The notes beneath the pieces are model-generated. The model made no database searches. It saw nothing but the letters and a program-made list of their open reading frames with translations, and was not told where the DNA came from. A DNA stretch of 64,000 bases, from the NCBI GenBank assembly GCA_015066385.1, contig SVOJ01000001.1, positions 1 through 64,000 on the forward strand. Direction: 5' to 3'. This document shows positions 54,283 to 61,975 of this stretch, piece by piece (the stretch's first letter is position 1; each line of letters opens with the position of its first letter). This DNA is from Oscillospiraceae bacterium. GTDB lineage: Bacteria; Bacillota; Clostridia; Oscillospirales; Acutalibacteraceae. Position numbers and translations under genes: made by a program.

Positions 54283-54366
54283 TCGTGTACCCAATCCCAC
54301 CTTTCGTGTACCCAACCTGACCTTTCGTGTACCCAACCTAAATAATCGTGTACCCAACCTTTTGGT
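54283..54366. repeat. Four direct repeats spaced exactly 21 bp
   Basis: TCGTGTACCCAA starts at 54283, 54304, 54325 and 54346, exactly two helical turns apart. The following 9 bp of each unit are less conserved. The stretch lies in the 295-bp non-coding gap between tRNA-Leu and the next gene. Confidence 0.9.
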
Positions 54367-54408
54367 ATTTCATATCAGATATGATTTTGATGAAACTATT
54401 GTTTTTTA

Positions 54409-55011
54409 TTACAGTAGTGGTATGCTTTTATCATCTGGTACACCGAAGTATTTTTTCACTTCTCTTGTATACTTCATAGTTTGGATTTGGTTTGAAACAT
54501 ACCCAGGTTCGGTTAAAGTCAAAATCTTATTAGCAGTGATGTAACCATAGAAATGTGCCAACTTCGGACATACGGTTTCAAGGTATGTATGAAACTCCGT
54601 GATTGAAGCAAAACACTCCATTTCTGCTATACCATATTCCTTGATTATTTCGGCCACTACTTTTTCTGCATCTTTTCTTGCGGGTAGATTGAGCATTACA
54701 CCTTCTTGAACATAATGCTCTAAACCTTGATTAAGAATAATTATGTTTGAAGGGTGCCTAAATTCGCTTATATTTGCCTTTAAACCCTGTGCAGTAGCAA
54801 ACCTTATATCGGATGCTATTTGCTGTTTCAAAGCCGTTATTAAGGCGTTAACTGCTTCAGAACCGATGCTGGCAAGCATATCATCGACAGCGGATTCGGC
54901 ACGGGTCTTTACTTCTTTAAAATCTTCACACCAAGCATCAATGTAATCAAACATCTTTTCAACGATTACAGAATCATTCAATAAATTATTAACCATTTCT
55001 TTTATATCCAT
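54409..55011 (-). CDS. Island protein of unknown function
   Basis: I do not recognise this 200-residue protein. It is predominantly helical, acidic to neutral, with no signal peptide or membrane segment. GGAG lies upstream of the ATG. It reads toward the 21-bp repeat array and away from the Xre regulator. The A+T-rich composition matches the island rather than the region left of the tRNA. The C-terminal region contains KYTREVKKYFGVPDD. A role with the repeats or in defence is possible but has no direct support. Confidence 0.65.
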   Translation of the reverse strand: MDIKEMVNNLLNDSVIVEKMFDYIDAWCEDFKEVKTRAESAVDDMLASIGSEAVNALITALKQQIASDIRFATAQGLKANISEFRHPSNIIILNQGLEHYVQEGVMLNLPARKDAEKVVAEIIKEYGIAEMECFASITEFHTYLETVCPKLAHFYGYITANKILTLTEPGYVSNQIQTMKYTREVKKYFGVPDDKSIPLL

Positions 55012-55219
55012 TTTTTCAACTCCAAATATTATTATTGCTATGCCTATCCAAGTTACATGGCTAATAAAACGGAGGATTTATGCATTCCATATATTCACCG
55101 CCTCATAATGCTATCAGCATTTAAACTATGCTGTAGGCATTATAATAAACCACGATGAGTAAAAAATCTGTCGATTTCGGTAAGGTAAAAAAATAAAGAG
55201 CTGATTGCAAATCAACCCT

Positions 55220-55540
55220 TTATAAAGTAGCTATAAAAGCATCAAGAATGGCTGCAGCCGCTTTTCTTTGTTTTGGAGTAAGCTCCGACAGTTTTTCGGT
55301 CAGTTCATCAAAAACATAATCCTTACCTGAAGGCAACTCATCACGGAGAATGTAGTCTGCAGAAATATCAAGAGACTCTACAATTCTTATAAATACTTTT
55401 AGGCTCGGCATCTTTAACCCACGCTCAATTTCACCAAGATAAATAGGCCCGATACCTGATTTTTCAGCAAGCACTTCTTGCGTGTATCCTTTTCCGATTC
55501 TTGCTTCTTTTATCTTTTTACCAAGTTCAACTTTATCCAT
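55220..55540 (-). CDS. Xre-family transcriptional regulator
   Basis: The 106-residue protein has an N-terminal helix-turn-helix (LGKKIKEARIGKGYTQEVLA, GIGPIYLGEIERG) and a short helical C-terminus, as in phage-like and island repressors. It is divergent from the small protein gene at 55680, and the intergenic region holds a long palindrome at 55550-55598, a likely operator. It may repress itself and the rightward gene. The A+T-rich composition agrees with island origin. Confidence 0.88.
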   Translation of the reverse strand: MDKVELGKKIKEARIGKGYTQEVLAEKSGIGPIYLGEIERGLKMPSLKVFIRIVESLDISADYILRDELPSGKDYVFDELTEKLSELTPKQRKAAAAILDAFIATL

Positions 55541-55549
55541 AATTGCACC

Positions 55550-55598
55550 TCCAAAGCAAATAGCATTATTTCCATACTATAAGTATATTTGCTTTGGA
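55550..55598. promoter_or_regulatory. Nested palindromic operator by the Xre gene
   Basis: Perfect 13-bp arms TCCAAAGCAAATA (55550-55562) and their inverse (55586-55598) enclose an inner palindrome ATACT-ATA-AGTAT (55574-55586). The site ends 10 nt before the Xre start codon on the minus side and 82 nt before the plus gene. Confidence 0.75.
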
Positions 55599-55679
55599 AG
55601 TTTAATGAACAAGCCGACAGCATTGATTATAGTTTATTAAAGAAGTTAATATAAAAATTAATAAGTTTAGGAGGGTGCT

Positions 55680-56036
55680 ATGGTAAGCTACCTTGATGGC
55701 TATGATGCAGTCTTTCTGCCCGGTAAAATACATGGTGCAGAGCATCAGATTTATATTATTTATTACAACCCCGATGCTGATAACGGAAATGGGTGTTTTG
55801 AAATTGAAGTTCTTGACGCCGAAAGGATAGTTGAACTATACGAATATGTAGATGGGGATGCAGAAAATTTTTTCACCTTGCTACCAGATTGGTTTCAAGG
55901 TAAATGGTACTATTGTGATAGGAAGTGTATTGATTTTAAGAATTATGTCGAGTGTTATAATGAAGCCGATTTTATTATTGGTAGAGACGGAGGAATGGGG
56001 GCAGAGTTGAATCTTATAGTAAGTAGTTTTTGTTAA
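55680..56036 (+). CDS. Small acidic protein with a CYNEADFI motif
   Basis: I do not recognise this 118-residue acidic protein. GGAGGG lies 4-5 nt upstream of the ATG. It has an aromatic, Asp-rich sequence (YIIYYNPDADNGNG, LLPDWFQGKWYYCD) with no membrane segment, and the motif YVECYNEADFI near residue 90, shared with the small protein at 1294-1587. Such small acidic proteins in islands are often immunity, anti-restriction or toxin partner proteins, but there is no direct sign of this. It ends 11 bp before the first silent hsdS junction. Confidence 0.65.
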   Translation: MVSYLDGYDAVFLPGKIHGAEHQIYIIYYNPDADNGNGCFEIEVLDAERIVELYEYVDGDAENFFTLLPDWFQGKWYYCDRKCIDFKNYVECYNEADFIIGRDGGMGAELNLIVSSFC

Positions 56037-56047
56037 GTCAACCTCCT

Positions 56048-56064
56048 ATAATTTGCCTTATGAG
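56048..56064 (+). repeat. Inverted repeat, junction 1 (silent side)
   Basis: This 17-bp sequence is identical to the inverse of 60287-60303 in the active hsdS, and further similarity continues to the right for about 60 bp. The core includes CCTTATGAG. Confidence 0.8.
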
Positions 56065-57441
56065 CAGGTCGGCAAAAATGCGCCTGTGTGCATTGCTGAT
56101 GAGGTGCCATTTGAGATACCTGACACATGGGAATGGGTTAGATTTTGCAATGTAGTAAATTATTCTATGGGCAAAACGCCTCCACGGAAAGAGTCAGAAT
56201 ATTGGAACAACCCCATACATAATTGGGTTTCAATAGCCGATATGGTTTCCGATGGACATATTTCCGAAACTAAAGAAGGCGTTAGTGCATATGCTGCCGA
56301 TGTTAGTTTTAAAGGGAGAAAAAGTCCAGCAGGAACTCTTTTAATGAGTTTCAAACTTACAGTAGGTAAAGTCTCTATATTGGATATCGATGCATTTCAC
56401 AATGAAGCAATAATATCGATTTATCCTTTTGTTGACGATAACAAAATTATGACTTCATATTTATTTGCTGTAATGCCGTTATTGTCACAGTTGGGAGAAA
56501 CAAAAACGGCTATTAAAGGTAACACATTAAATTCTGACAGTTTGGATAGCTTATGGATTCCTTTGCCTCCCCTGAATGAACAAGATAGGATTTGTTCAAA
56601 ACTAAAAGAGCTTCTTCCAGTTTTGAGTAATTATTCTGAATTAGAGCAGGAAATCAAAATATTAAACTTGTCATTCCCGGAAAAACTAAAGAAATCAATT
56701 CTCCAAGAAGCGGTTCAAGGCAAACTTGTACCCCAAGATGAAAATGATGAGCCTGCTTCAGTATTGCTTGAGAGAATCAGAGCAGAAAAACAAGCACTAA
56801 TCAAGGCAGGCAAAATAAAAAAAGATAAGAATGAATCCGTCATTTTCAGAAGGGATAATTCTCATTATGAAAAGCGTGGTTCTGAAGTGGTTTGCATTGA
56901 TGATGAAATACCATTTGAGATACCTAATTCTTGGGAATGGGTTAGATTGAAAAGCATTTGCACAAAGCTTGTGGACGGAGACCACAATCCTCCTAAAGGT
57001 GAAACTTTTGAAACTCAATATATTATGGCTTCGTCTACTAACATAAACAACAATAGGTTAGTTGAATTAAATAAGGTTAGATATTTATCAAAAGAAGTTT
57101 TTGAACAAGAAAACTTACGTACCAATGCTACTACTGGCGATTTGTTTTTTACCTCTGTTGGGTCGTTAGGAAGAAGTTGTGTTTACGAAGGTGGATATAA
57201 CGTTTGTTTCCAACGTAGTGTTTCTGTTATAACAACACTAATTTATAATTATTATTTAAAACTTGTATTTGACTCCGCATATTTTCAAAACAAAGCAATT
57301 AAGGAAGCAACAGGAACGGCGCAAAAAGGATTTTATCTAAATCAACTTGCAGAAATGTTAATCCCCGTTCCTCCGATGAGTGAGCAACAACGGATTGTTG
57401 ATTTTGCAAACAAAGTATTGTCAACTATCGAAGCTTTGTAA
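56053..57441 (+). CDS. Silent hsdS cassette, two target-recognition domains
   Basis: This is an N-terminally truncated type I specificity subunit. The reading frame enters at NLPYEQVGKN, which in the active HsdS lies near residue 62, and continues through a first recognition domain, the central conserved helix region (KKSILQEAVQGKLVPQ), and a second recognition domain, ending at residue ~462 with a stop 3 nt before junction 57444. The first 60 residues, ribosome binding site and promoter are missing. It can therefore act only after recombination into the active gene. The TTG at 56053 is merely the first possible start. Confidence 0.85.
   Translation: MPYEQVGKNAPVCIADEVPFEIPDTWEWVRFCNVVNYSMGKTPPRKESEYWNNPIHNWVSIADMVSDGHISETKEGVSAYAADVSFKGRKSPAGTLLMSFKLTVGKVSILDIDAFHNEAIISIYPFVDDNKIMTSYLFAVMPLLSQLGETKTAIKGNTLNSDSLDSLWIPLPPLNEQDRICSKLKELLPVLSNYSELEQEIKILNLSFPEKLKKSILQEAVQGKLVPQDENDEPASVLLERIRAEKQALIKAGKIKKDKNESVIFRRDNSHYEKRGSEVVCIDDEIPFEIPNSWEWVRLKSICTKLVDGDHNPPKGETFETQYIMASSTNINNNRLVELNKVRYLSKEVFEQENLRTNATTGDLFFTSVGSLGRSCVYEGGYNVCFQRSVSVITTLIYNYYLKLVFDSAYFQNKAIKEATGTAQKGFYLNQLAEMLIPVPPMSEQQRIVDFANKVLSTIEAL
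56833..56870 (+). repeat. Inverted repeat, junction 2 (within silent cassette)
   Basis: 38 bp identical to the inverse of 59478-59515 in the active hsdS, ending at TCATTATGA, the same core as the 54-bp repeat. Confidence 0.85.
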
Positions 57442-57443
57442 AG

Positions 57444-57497
57444 TTCTCATTATGAGAAGTTGAACGGAATTGAACGTTGTATCGACGATGAAATACC
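57444..57497 (+). repeat. 54-bp perfect inverted repeat, silent side
   Basis: Identical to the inverse of 59436-59489. It begins with the near-palindrome TTCTCATTATGAGAA and continues into the conserved start of the second recognition domain. Confidence 0.92.
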
Positions 57498-58029
57498 GTT
57501 TGAGATTCCTGAAAATTGGTGTTGGTGCAGGCTCGGAACGATCACTTCGGTTTTAGGTGGTAAACGTATTCCTGCAGGCAGAAAGCTTATCAAAGATAAC
57601 ACGGGACACATATATATTCGTGTCTCTGATATGAAGGACGGTTGGGTCTCAACAGAAGATTTACAATATGTGCCGACAGACATTTATCCAAGCATCTCAA
57701 AATACATCATAAAAAAAGAAGATGTATTTATAACTGTAGCTGGTACTATCGGCAGAATAGGTAAAATCCCAAGAGAGCTTGATGGTGCTAATTTAACAGA
57801 GAATGCCGATAGGCTTGTTTTTACAATAATAAATCAAGATTGGCTTATTAAAGAATTACAATCTCCCTTAATTCAGGCTCAAATCGCCGAAGCTACAACT
57901 AAGGTTGGTCAGCCTAAATTAGCAATTGCAAGAATTGAAAAATTACTAATTGCATTACCGCCCCTCAAAGAACAACACCGTATCGTTGCTGCATATAATT
58001 CTTTGCTGCCGTACATCGAGCAATTATAA
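57460..58029 (+). CDS. Silent hsdS cassette, single recognition domain
   Basis: This 189-residue half HsdS begins at the 54-bp repeat (frame SHYEKLNGIERC) and carries one target-recognition domain with a different sequence from the two others, ending KEQHRIVAAYNSLLP and a stop. No promoter or ribosome binding site precedes it. By inversion at 57444-57497/59436-59489 it would replace the second half of the active HsdS. It is followed by the recombinase gene. Confidence 0.85.
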   Translation: MNGIERCIDDEIPFEIPENWCWCRLGTITSVLGGKRIPAGRKLIKDNTGHIYIRVSDMKDGWVSTEDLQYVPTDIYPSISKYIIKKEDVFITVAGTIGRIGKIPRELDGANLTENADRLVFTIINQDWLIKELQSPLIQAQIAEATTKVGQPKLAIARIEKLLIALPPLKEQHRIVAAYNSLLPYIEQL

Positions 58030-58047
58030 CTTTCAATCTGTATAATT

Positions 58048-58072
58048 ATAGCGAAAGGAGGTCTTTCGCTAT
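58048..58072 (+). promoter_or_regulatory. Hairpin over the recombinase start site
   Basis: Perfect 10-bp arms ATAGCGAAAG (58048-58057) and its inverse (58063-58072) put the ribosome binding site GAGG in the 5-nt loop and the first two bases of the start codon in the stem. Confidence 0.75.
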
Positions 58073-58880
58073 GATAGATAAAAACAAATTTGAAAGACAC
58101 TTGAGAGGTACAAACCTTTCAGAAAACACGATTTCATCGTATATGTTTGCAATAAAACAATTCAGCGAACAGTACGATGAAGTCACAAAGAAAAACCTAC
58201 GGGAGTACAAGGTGTGGCTTATTGAAAGCTACAAGCCGAAAACGGTGAACTTAAGGCTCAGAGCAATCAACTGCTACTTGGAAAGTGTGGGTAAAGAAAA
58301 ATGGAAAATGCCCTTTGTAAGAGTACAACAAAAGGCTTTTCTTGAAAATGTCATCAGTGAGGCTGACTATGAATATTTCAAAAACAGCCTTAAAAAAGAT
58401 GATGAAATGTTTTGGTATTTTGTTATTCGCTTTTTGGCAGCGACAGGCGCAAGAGTCAGTGAGCTTATACAAATCAAGGTTGAACATATCAAGCTCGGTC
58501 ACTTGGATTTGTACTCAAAAGGCGGCAAGTTAAGGCGAATATACATACCGCAATCTTTAAAAGAAGAAGCCCTTTCATGGTTAGCTGAAAAGCATCAGGA
58601 AAGTGGCTTCATTTTTTTGAACAAGTATGGTGACAGAATTACCACCCGTGGTATATCCGGGCAACTCAAAAAATTAGCTGTGAGATATGGTATTGACCCT
58701 GCTGTCGTTTATCCTCATTCATTTCGCCACAGGTTTGCAAAAAGCTTTCTTGACCGCTGTAACGATATTGCTTTTCTTGCTGACCTTATGGGACATGAAA
58801 GCATTGAAACAACACGAATATACCTTCGCAAAACAGCAACCGAGCAAAGAGAAATCGTTGATAAAATAGTCGATTGGTAA
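58071..58880 (+). CDS. Tyrosine recombinase (hsdS-inverting type)
   Basis: The 269-residue protein has an N-terminal SAM-like core-binding domain and a catalytic domain with Arg128, Lys153, His216, Arg219, His242 and Tyr251 (motifs TGARVSEL, HSFRHRF, LMGHESIETTRIYL). This is the full tyrosine-recombinase active site. The short length and the position between silent and active hsdS copies match recombinases that invert hsdS segments in phase-variable type I systems. It lies inside the segment flanked by the inverted repeats, so it would be turned by its own action. Translation may be limited by the hairpin at 58048-58072. A phage or conjugative role is unlikely because no such genes are near. 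Confidence 0.92.
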   Translation: MIDKNKFERHLRGTNLSENTISSYMFAIKQFSEQYDEVTKKNLREYKVWLIESYKPKTVNLRLRAINCYLESVGKEKWKMPFVRVQQKAFLENVISEADYEYFKNSLKKDDEMFWYFVIRFLAATGARVSELIQIKVEHIKLGHLDLYSKGGKLRRIYIPQSLKEEALSWLAEKHQESGFIFLNKYGDRITTRGISGQLKKLAVRYGIDPAVVYPHSFRHRFAKSFLDRCNDIAFLADLMGHESIETTRIYLRKTATEQREIVDKIVDW

Positions 58881-58886
58881 TATTAA

Positions 58887-58917
58887 AGGCATACACCTCT
58901 CAATGAAGTGTATGCCT
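58887..58917. terminator. Bidirectional terminator between recombinase and hsdS
   Basis: Perfect 10-bp arms AGGCATACAC and GTGTATGCCT with an 11-nt loop between convergent genes. T-rich flanks are modest (AATATTAATA side and GAAATTAT side). Confidence 0.65.
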
Positions 58918-58921
58918 GAAA

Positions 58922-60490
58922 TTATAGCTTTGTATAAAGAATATCAATCATTTGCGTGATTCGCTCTTGTTCCGCTTTTGGTGGTATAGGCAACAACATT
59001 CTTGATAATGTTTGACCATTGCAATTTGGCTGAGCTGTGGCAATAGTGCCTGAACGCAATTGAGACCAATACAACTCACTTTCCATAAAGTACTTTAAGT
59101 ATTTTGGAACAAGTTCATTACTATAACGGGTTCTGATTAAGTATCCAGCATATATAGCATCTTCAAGAATTTCTGTTACTAAATATGATTTACCAACCGT
59201 GCCGCCTGTTCTGGCAAACAATATATCATTAGGTTTTAAAAGGTAAGTTTCTATATCCTCTTCGGCAATATCGCAGAACGGAACAGAATCCCATTTAACA
59301 GTATTATTATGTATGTCACTGATGCGTACCATCTTGATTTTTCCATCACTTTTTGCGGGTGCATTATAGCCATACTGTATGCTTTGCGATATGTTGCCCC
59401 ATCGTTCCCATTGCCAACTTTCAGGAATTTCGAATGGTATTTCATCGTCGATACAACGTTCAATTCCGTTCAACTTCTCATAATGAGAATTATCCCTTCT
59501 GAAAATGACGGATTCGTTCTTATCTCGCTTAATTTTACCTGCCTTAATCAGTGCTTGTTTTTCAGCTCTTATACGCTCAAGTAACACTGAAGCGGGTTCG
59601 TCATTTTCATCTTGAGGAACAAGTTTTCCTTGAACCGCTTCTTGAAGTATTGATTTTTTGAGAATATCACTAAACGACGCATTAAGGATGGATAATGTAT
59701 TTTCTTTGGTTGTGTATTCTTCGGTAAGTGGTTCAAATACTGATAATTTATCAAAAATACGTTTTTGTTCTTCTAAAGGAGGAACGGGAATTAACATTCT
59801 CGGTATATCGATTAAATTAATTTTATAAGTATGAGTACCACCGCCGACTTTGTTGTCGTGAATCCATTTATCGCCTAACGGGGAGTTTATTGCAAATACT
59901 AAATAGTCAGTTATTGAAATATCTACTGGTCTCAACAACCCTAAACTTACGAAAATGCTAAATTCAAAATCAAGAGTGCATTTAATAGCTTTTCCTAATG
60001 TGCCTATTCGGCAAAACAATATATCGTCTTTTTGTGGTTTGATTCGTTCAATCAATTTTTGATGTTCCTCTTGTGTTATGTATTTGATTTTTGTGAAATC
60101 AAACTTCCCACTCGAAATATTTTGAACTGAAAGAAATGGAACACCATCTGGTACATAATGCGGTGTTTTATGCGTGCCATCACTTATAACGCTTAACAAA
60201 CTGCCTAATCGCACCCACTCCCAGCTATCAGGGATATCAAAAGGCACCTCATCAGCAATGCATACAGGCTCGTTTTTGCCGACTTTCTCATAAGGCAAAT
60301 TATCGGCACCACGGAATATTACAGAAGGATTCTTTTCTTTCTTGATTTTACCGGCTTTTATCAAGGCTTCCTTTTCTGCTCTTATGCGTTCCAAAAGAAC
60401 AGAAGCAGGTTCATCATTCGGGTCCTGCGGAACAAGTTTGCCCTGAACAGCCATTTGTAATATAGAATTTTTAAGCTGTTGTCCGGTCAT
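58922..60490 (-). CDS. hsdS: Type I restriction-modification specificity subunit HsdS
   Basis: HsdS gives the sequence specificity of the type I complex. This 522-residue protein has an N-terminal conserved segment (LKNSILQMAVQGKLVPQ, residues 5-21), a first recognition domain (about 75-260), a central repeat of the conserved segment (about 270-335, KKSILQEAVQGKLVPQ) and a second recognition domain (about 345-515). Junction sequences identical to silent cassettes lie at residue 62 (60287-60303) and residue 334 (59436-59515). It starts two bases after the hsdM stop. It is the expressed copy, and its two halves are probably exchangeable by inversion. Confidence 0.95.
   Translation of the reverse strand: MTGQQLKNSILQMAVQGKLVPQDPNDEPASVLLERIRAEKEALIKAGKIKKEKNPSVIFRGADNLPYEKVGKNEPVCIADEVPFDIPDSWEWVRLGSLLSVISDGTHKTPHYVPDGVPFLSVQNISSGKFDFTKIKYITQEEHQKLIERIKPQKDDILFCRIGTLGKAIKCTLDFEFSIFVSLGLLRPVDISITDYLVFAINSPLGDKWIHDNKVGGGTHTYKINLIDIPRMLIPVPPLEEQKRIFDKLSVFEPLTEEYTTKENTLSILNASFSDILKKSILQEAVQGKLVPQDENDEPASVLLERIRAEKQALIKAGKIKRDKNESVIFRRDNSHYEKLNGIERCIDDEIPFEIPESWQWERWGNISQSIQYGYNAPAKSDGKIKMVRISDIHNNTVKWDSVPFCDIAEEDIETYLLKPNDILFARTGGTVGKSYLVTEILEDAIYAGYLIRTRYSNELVPKYLKYFMESELYWSQLRSGTIATAQPNCNGQTLSRMLLPIPPKAEQERITQMIDILYTKL
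59436..59489 (-). repeat. 54-bp perfect inverted repeat, active hsdS side
   Basis: Inverse copy of 57444-57497. The left neighbour 59478-59515 is the inverse of 56833-56870, so one junction in the active gene can pair with two different silent cassettes. Confidence 0.92.
60287..60303 (-). repeat. Inverted repeat, junction 1 (active hsdS side)
   Basis: Inverse copy of 56048-56064, located at codon 62-67 of the active hsdS. Confidence 0.8.
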
Positions 60491-60492
60491 TA

Positions 60493-61971
60493 TTATTCCT
60501 CCGTAATATCGATTCCTAAAATATCAGTAATCTGTGCAAGAATGCGGTCAATATCAGCATTAAGACTTGCTCTTTTTGCCTGATACTGTTGAATGAGCTC
60601 TTTTGGAGGAAGTATTTCTTCTTCCTCATGAGGATAACCACAAAGGTCAATGTTATAATTCTTTTCAGCAATCTCTTCAACAGTGTATTTCTTTGCTTTG
60701 TCAAAACCATCAACTGCGATTTCTTCACGATTTTCCCACCAATCCATAGCAGGAGCAAAATGCTTGAGTTCCATCGGCTTTGTCTTTGAGAAGTTTTTAT
60801 AACCTTCAGGCATATCAAGGCGGTAGAACCAAGTTTCTGTTGTGGGGCCTGTTCTGTCAAAGAAAAGAATATTTGTAGTAATTGATGTATAAGGTGCAAA
60901 AACGCTGTGAGGCATACGGATAACAGTATGAAGATTAAACTCTGAAAGAAGCTTTTTCTTGATAGCTACTTTTGCATTATCTGTACCGAAAAGGAAACCG
61001 TCAGGAAGAATAACAGCTGCACGACCATTCTTTTTGAGTCTGTACATAATAACTGACATAAAAAGGTCAGCAGTTTCACTGCTTGCAAGATCTGACGGGA
61101 AGTGATTTTTCACTTCGTTCTTTTCGTTGCCACCATAAGGAGGGTTCATAAGAATAACTTCAAACTGGTCTTCTTCTGTGTAGTCAAGCACATCACGAAG
61201 CAAGGAGTTGTCGTGATAAATCTTCGGAACATCAATACCGTGAAGAAGCATATTTGTAATGCAAAGCATATACGGGAACTGCTTCTTTTCGATGCCGTAA
61301 ATTGAATTATCGTATTTTTCCTGGTCTTCGGTTGTTTCAATATGAGCTGAAAGTTCTTTGAGCCAGCTTGTAAGGAAACCACCTGTACCGCAAGCGAAGT
61401 CAGCGACATTTTCACCGATTTGGGGTTTAATCATTTTAGCCATAAAATCAGTTACAGCACGAGGAGTATAGAACTCACCTGAAGAACCGGCACTCTGAAG
61501 CTCTTTAAGTATAGTTTCATAAATATCACCGAAGGCGTGGCTTTCCTCATAATCATCAAGCTCAAGCTCATCAATAACATTGATAACCTGACGAAGAAGA
61601 ACACCGTCCTTCATATAGTTGTTTGCATCTTCAAAAGTTGTCTTAACGATAGATTTTTTTATGGGTGTATCTTTGCTGACAGATAAGCCCTTGAGTGTGG
61701 GAAACAGAGTGTTGTTGACAAAATTAAGAAGATTATCACCTGTCATTGCATTACCAGAGCGGTCATCGACAGCCCAATTACTCCAACGACATTCTTCGGG
61801 GATAATTGATACATAATCTTCGTCGTCAAATTCCCAGTCTTTTTCTTTGGCGTCATAAACCTTTAAAAAAAGCATCCATGCCATCTGTTCGATACGCTGT
61901 GCATCACCGTTGATACCGGCATCGTTACGCATTATATCTCTTATTCTTTTTACAAAATTTGATAAGCTCAT
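60493..61971 (-). CDS. hsdM: Type I restriction-modification methyltransferase HsdM
   Basis: The 492-residue protein has an N-terminal helical domain (HsdM_N), the SAM-binding motif FACGTGGF and the adenine methyltransferase motif NPPYGG at 276-281. It modifies adenine within the site chosen by HsdS and forms the M2S trimer. The length is typical. The C-terminus has a helical segment that contacts HsdS. The gene follows hsdR by 4 nt and precedes hsdS by 2 nt, so all are one operon. Confidence 0.96.
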   Translation of the reverse strand: MSLSNFVKRIRDIMRNDAGINGDAQRIEQMAWMLFLKVYDAKEKDWEFDDEDYVSIIPEECRWSNWAVDDRSGNAMTGDNLLNFVNNTLFPTLKGLSVSKDTPIKKSIVKTTFEDANNYMKDGVLLRQVINVIDELELDDYEESHAFGDIYETILKELQSAGSSGEFYTPRAVTDFMAKMIKPQIGENVADFACGTGGFLTSWLKELSAHIETTEDQEKYDNSIYGIEKKQFPYMLCITNMLLHGIDVPKIYHDNSLLRDVLDYTEEDQFEVILMNPPYGGNEKNEVKNHFPSDLASSETADLFMSVIMYRLKKNGRAAVILPDGFLFGTDNAKVAIKKKLLSEFNLHTVIRMPHSVFAPYTSITTNILFFDRTGPTTETWFYRLDMPEGYKNFSKTKPMELKHFAPAMDWWENREEIAVDGFDKAKKYTVEEIAEKNYNIDLCGYPHEEEEILPPKELIQQYQAKRASLNADIDRILAQITDILGIDITEE

Positions 61972-61975
61972 TATT

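Noticed and set aside
55012-55219. A small gene in the gap between the unknown island protein and the Xre gene
   Set aside because: The 208-bp stretch has only a very short open frame (about 13 codons) and short AATGC/GCATT inverted repeats; nothing can be supported as a gene.
58071-58880. Phage or ICE integrase
   Set aside because: No phage, conjugation or excisionase gene is nearby, and its location inside inverted hsdS repeats fits an hsdS invertase better.
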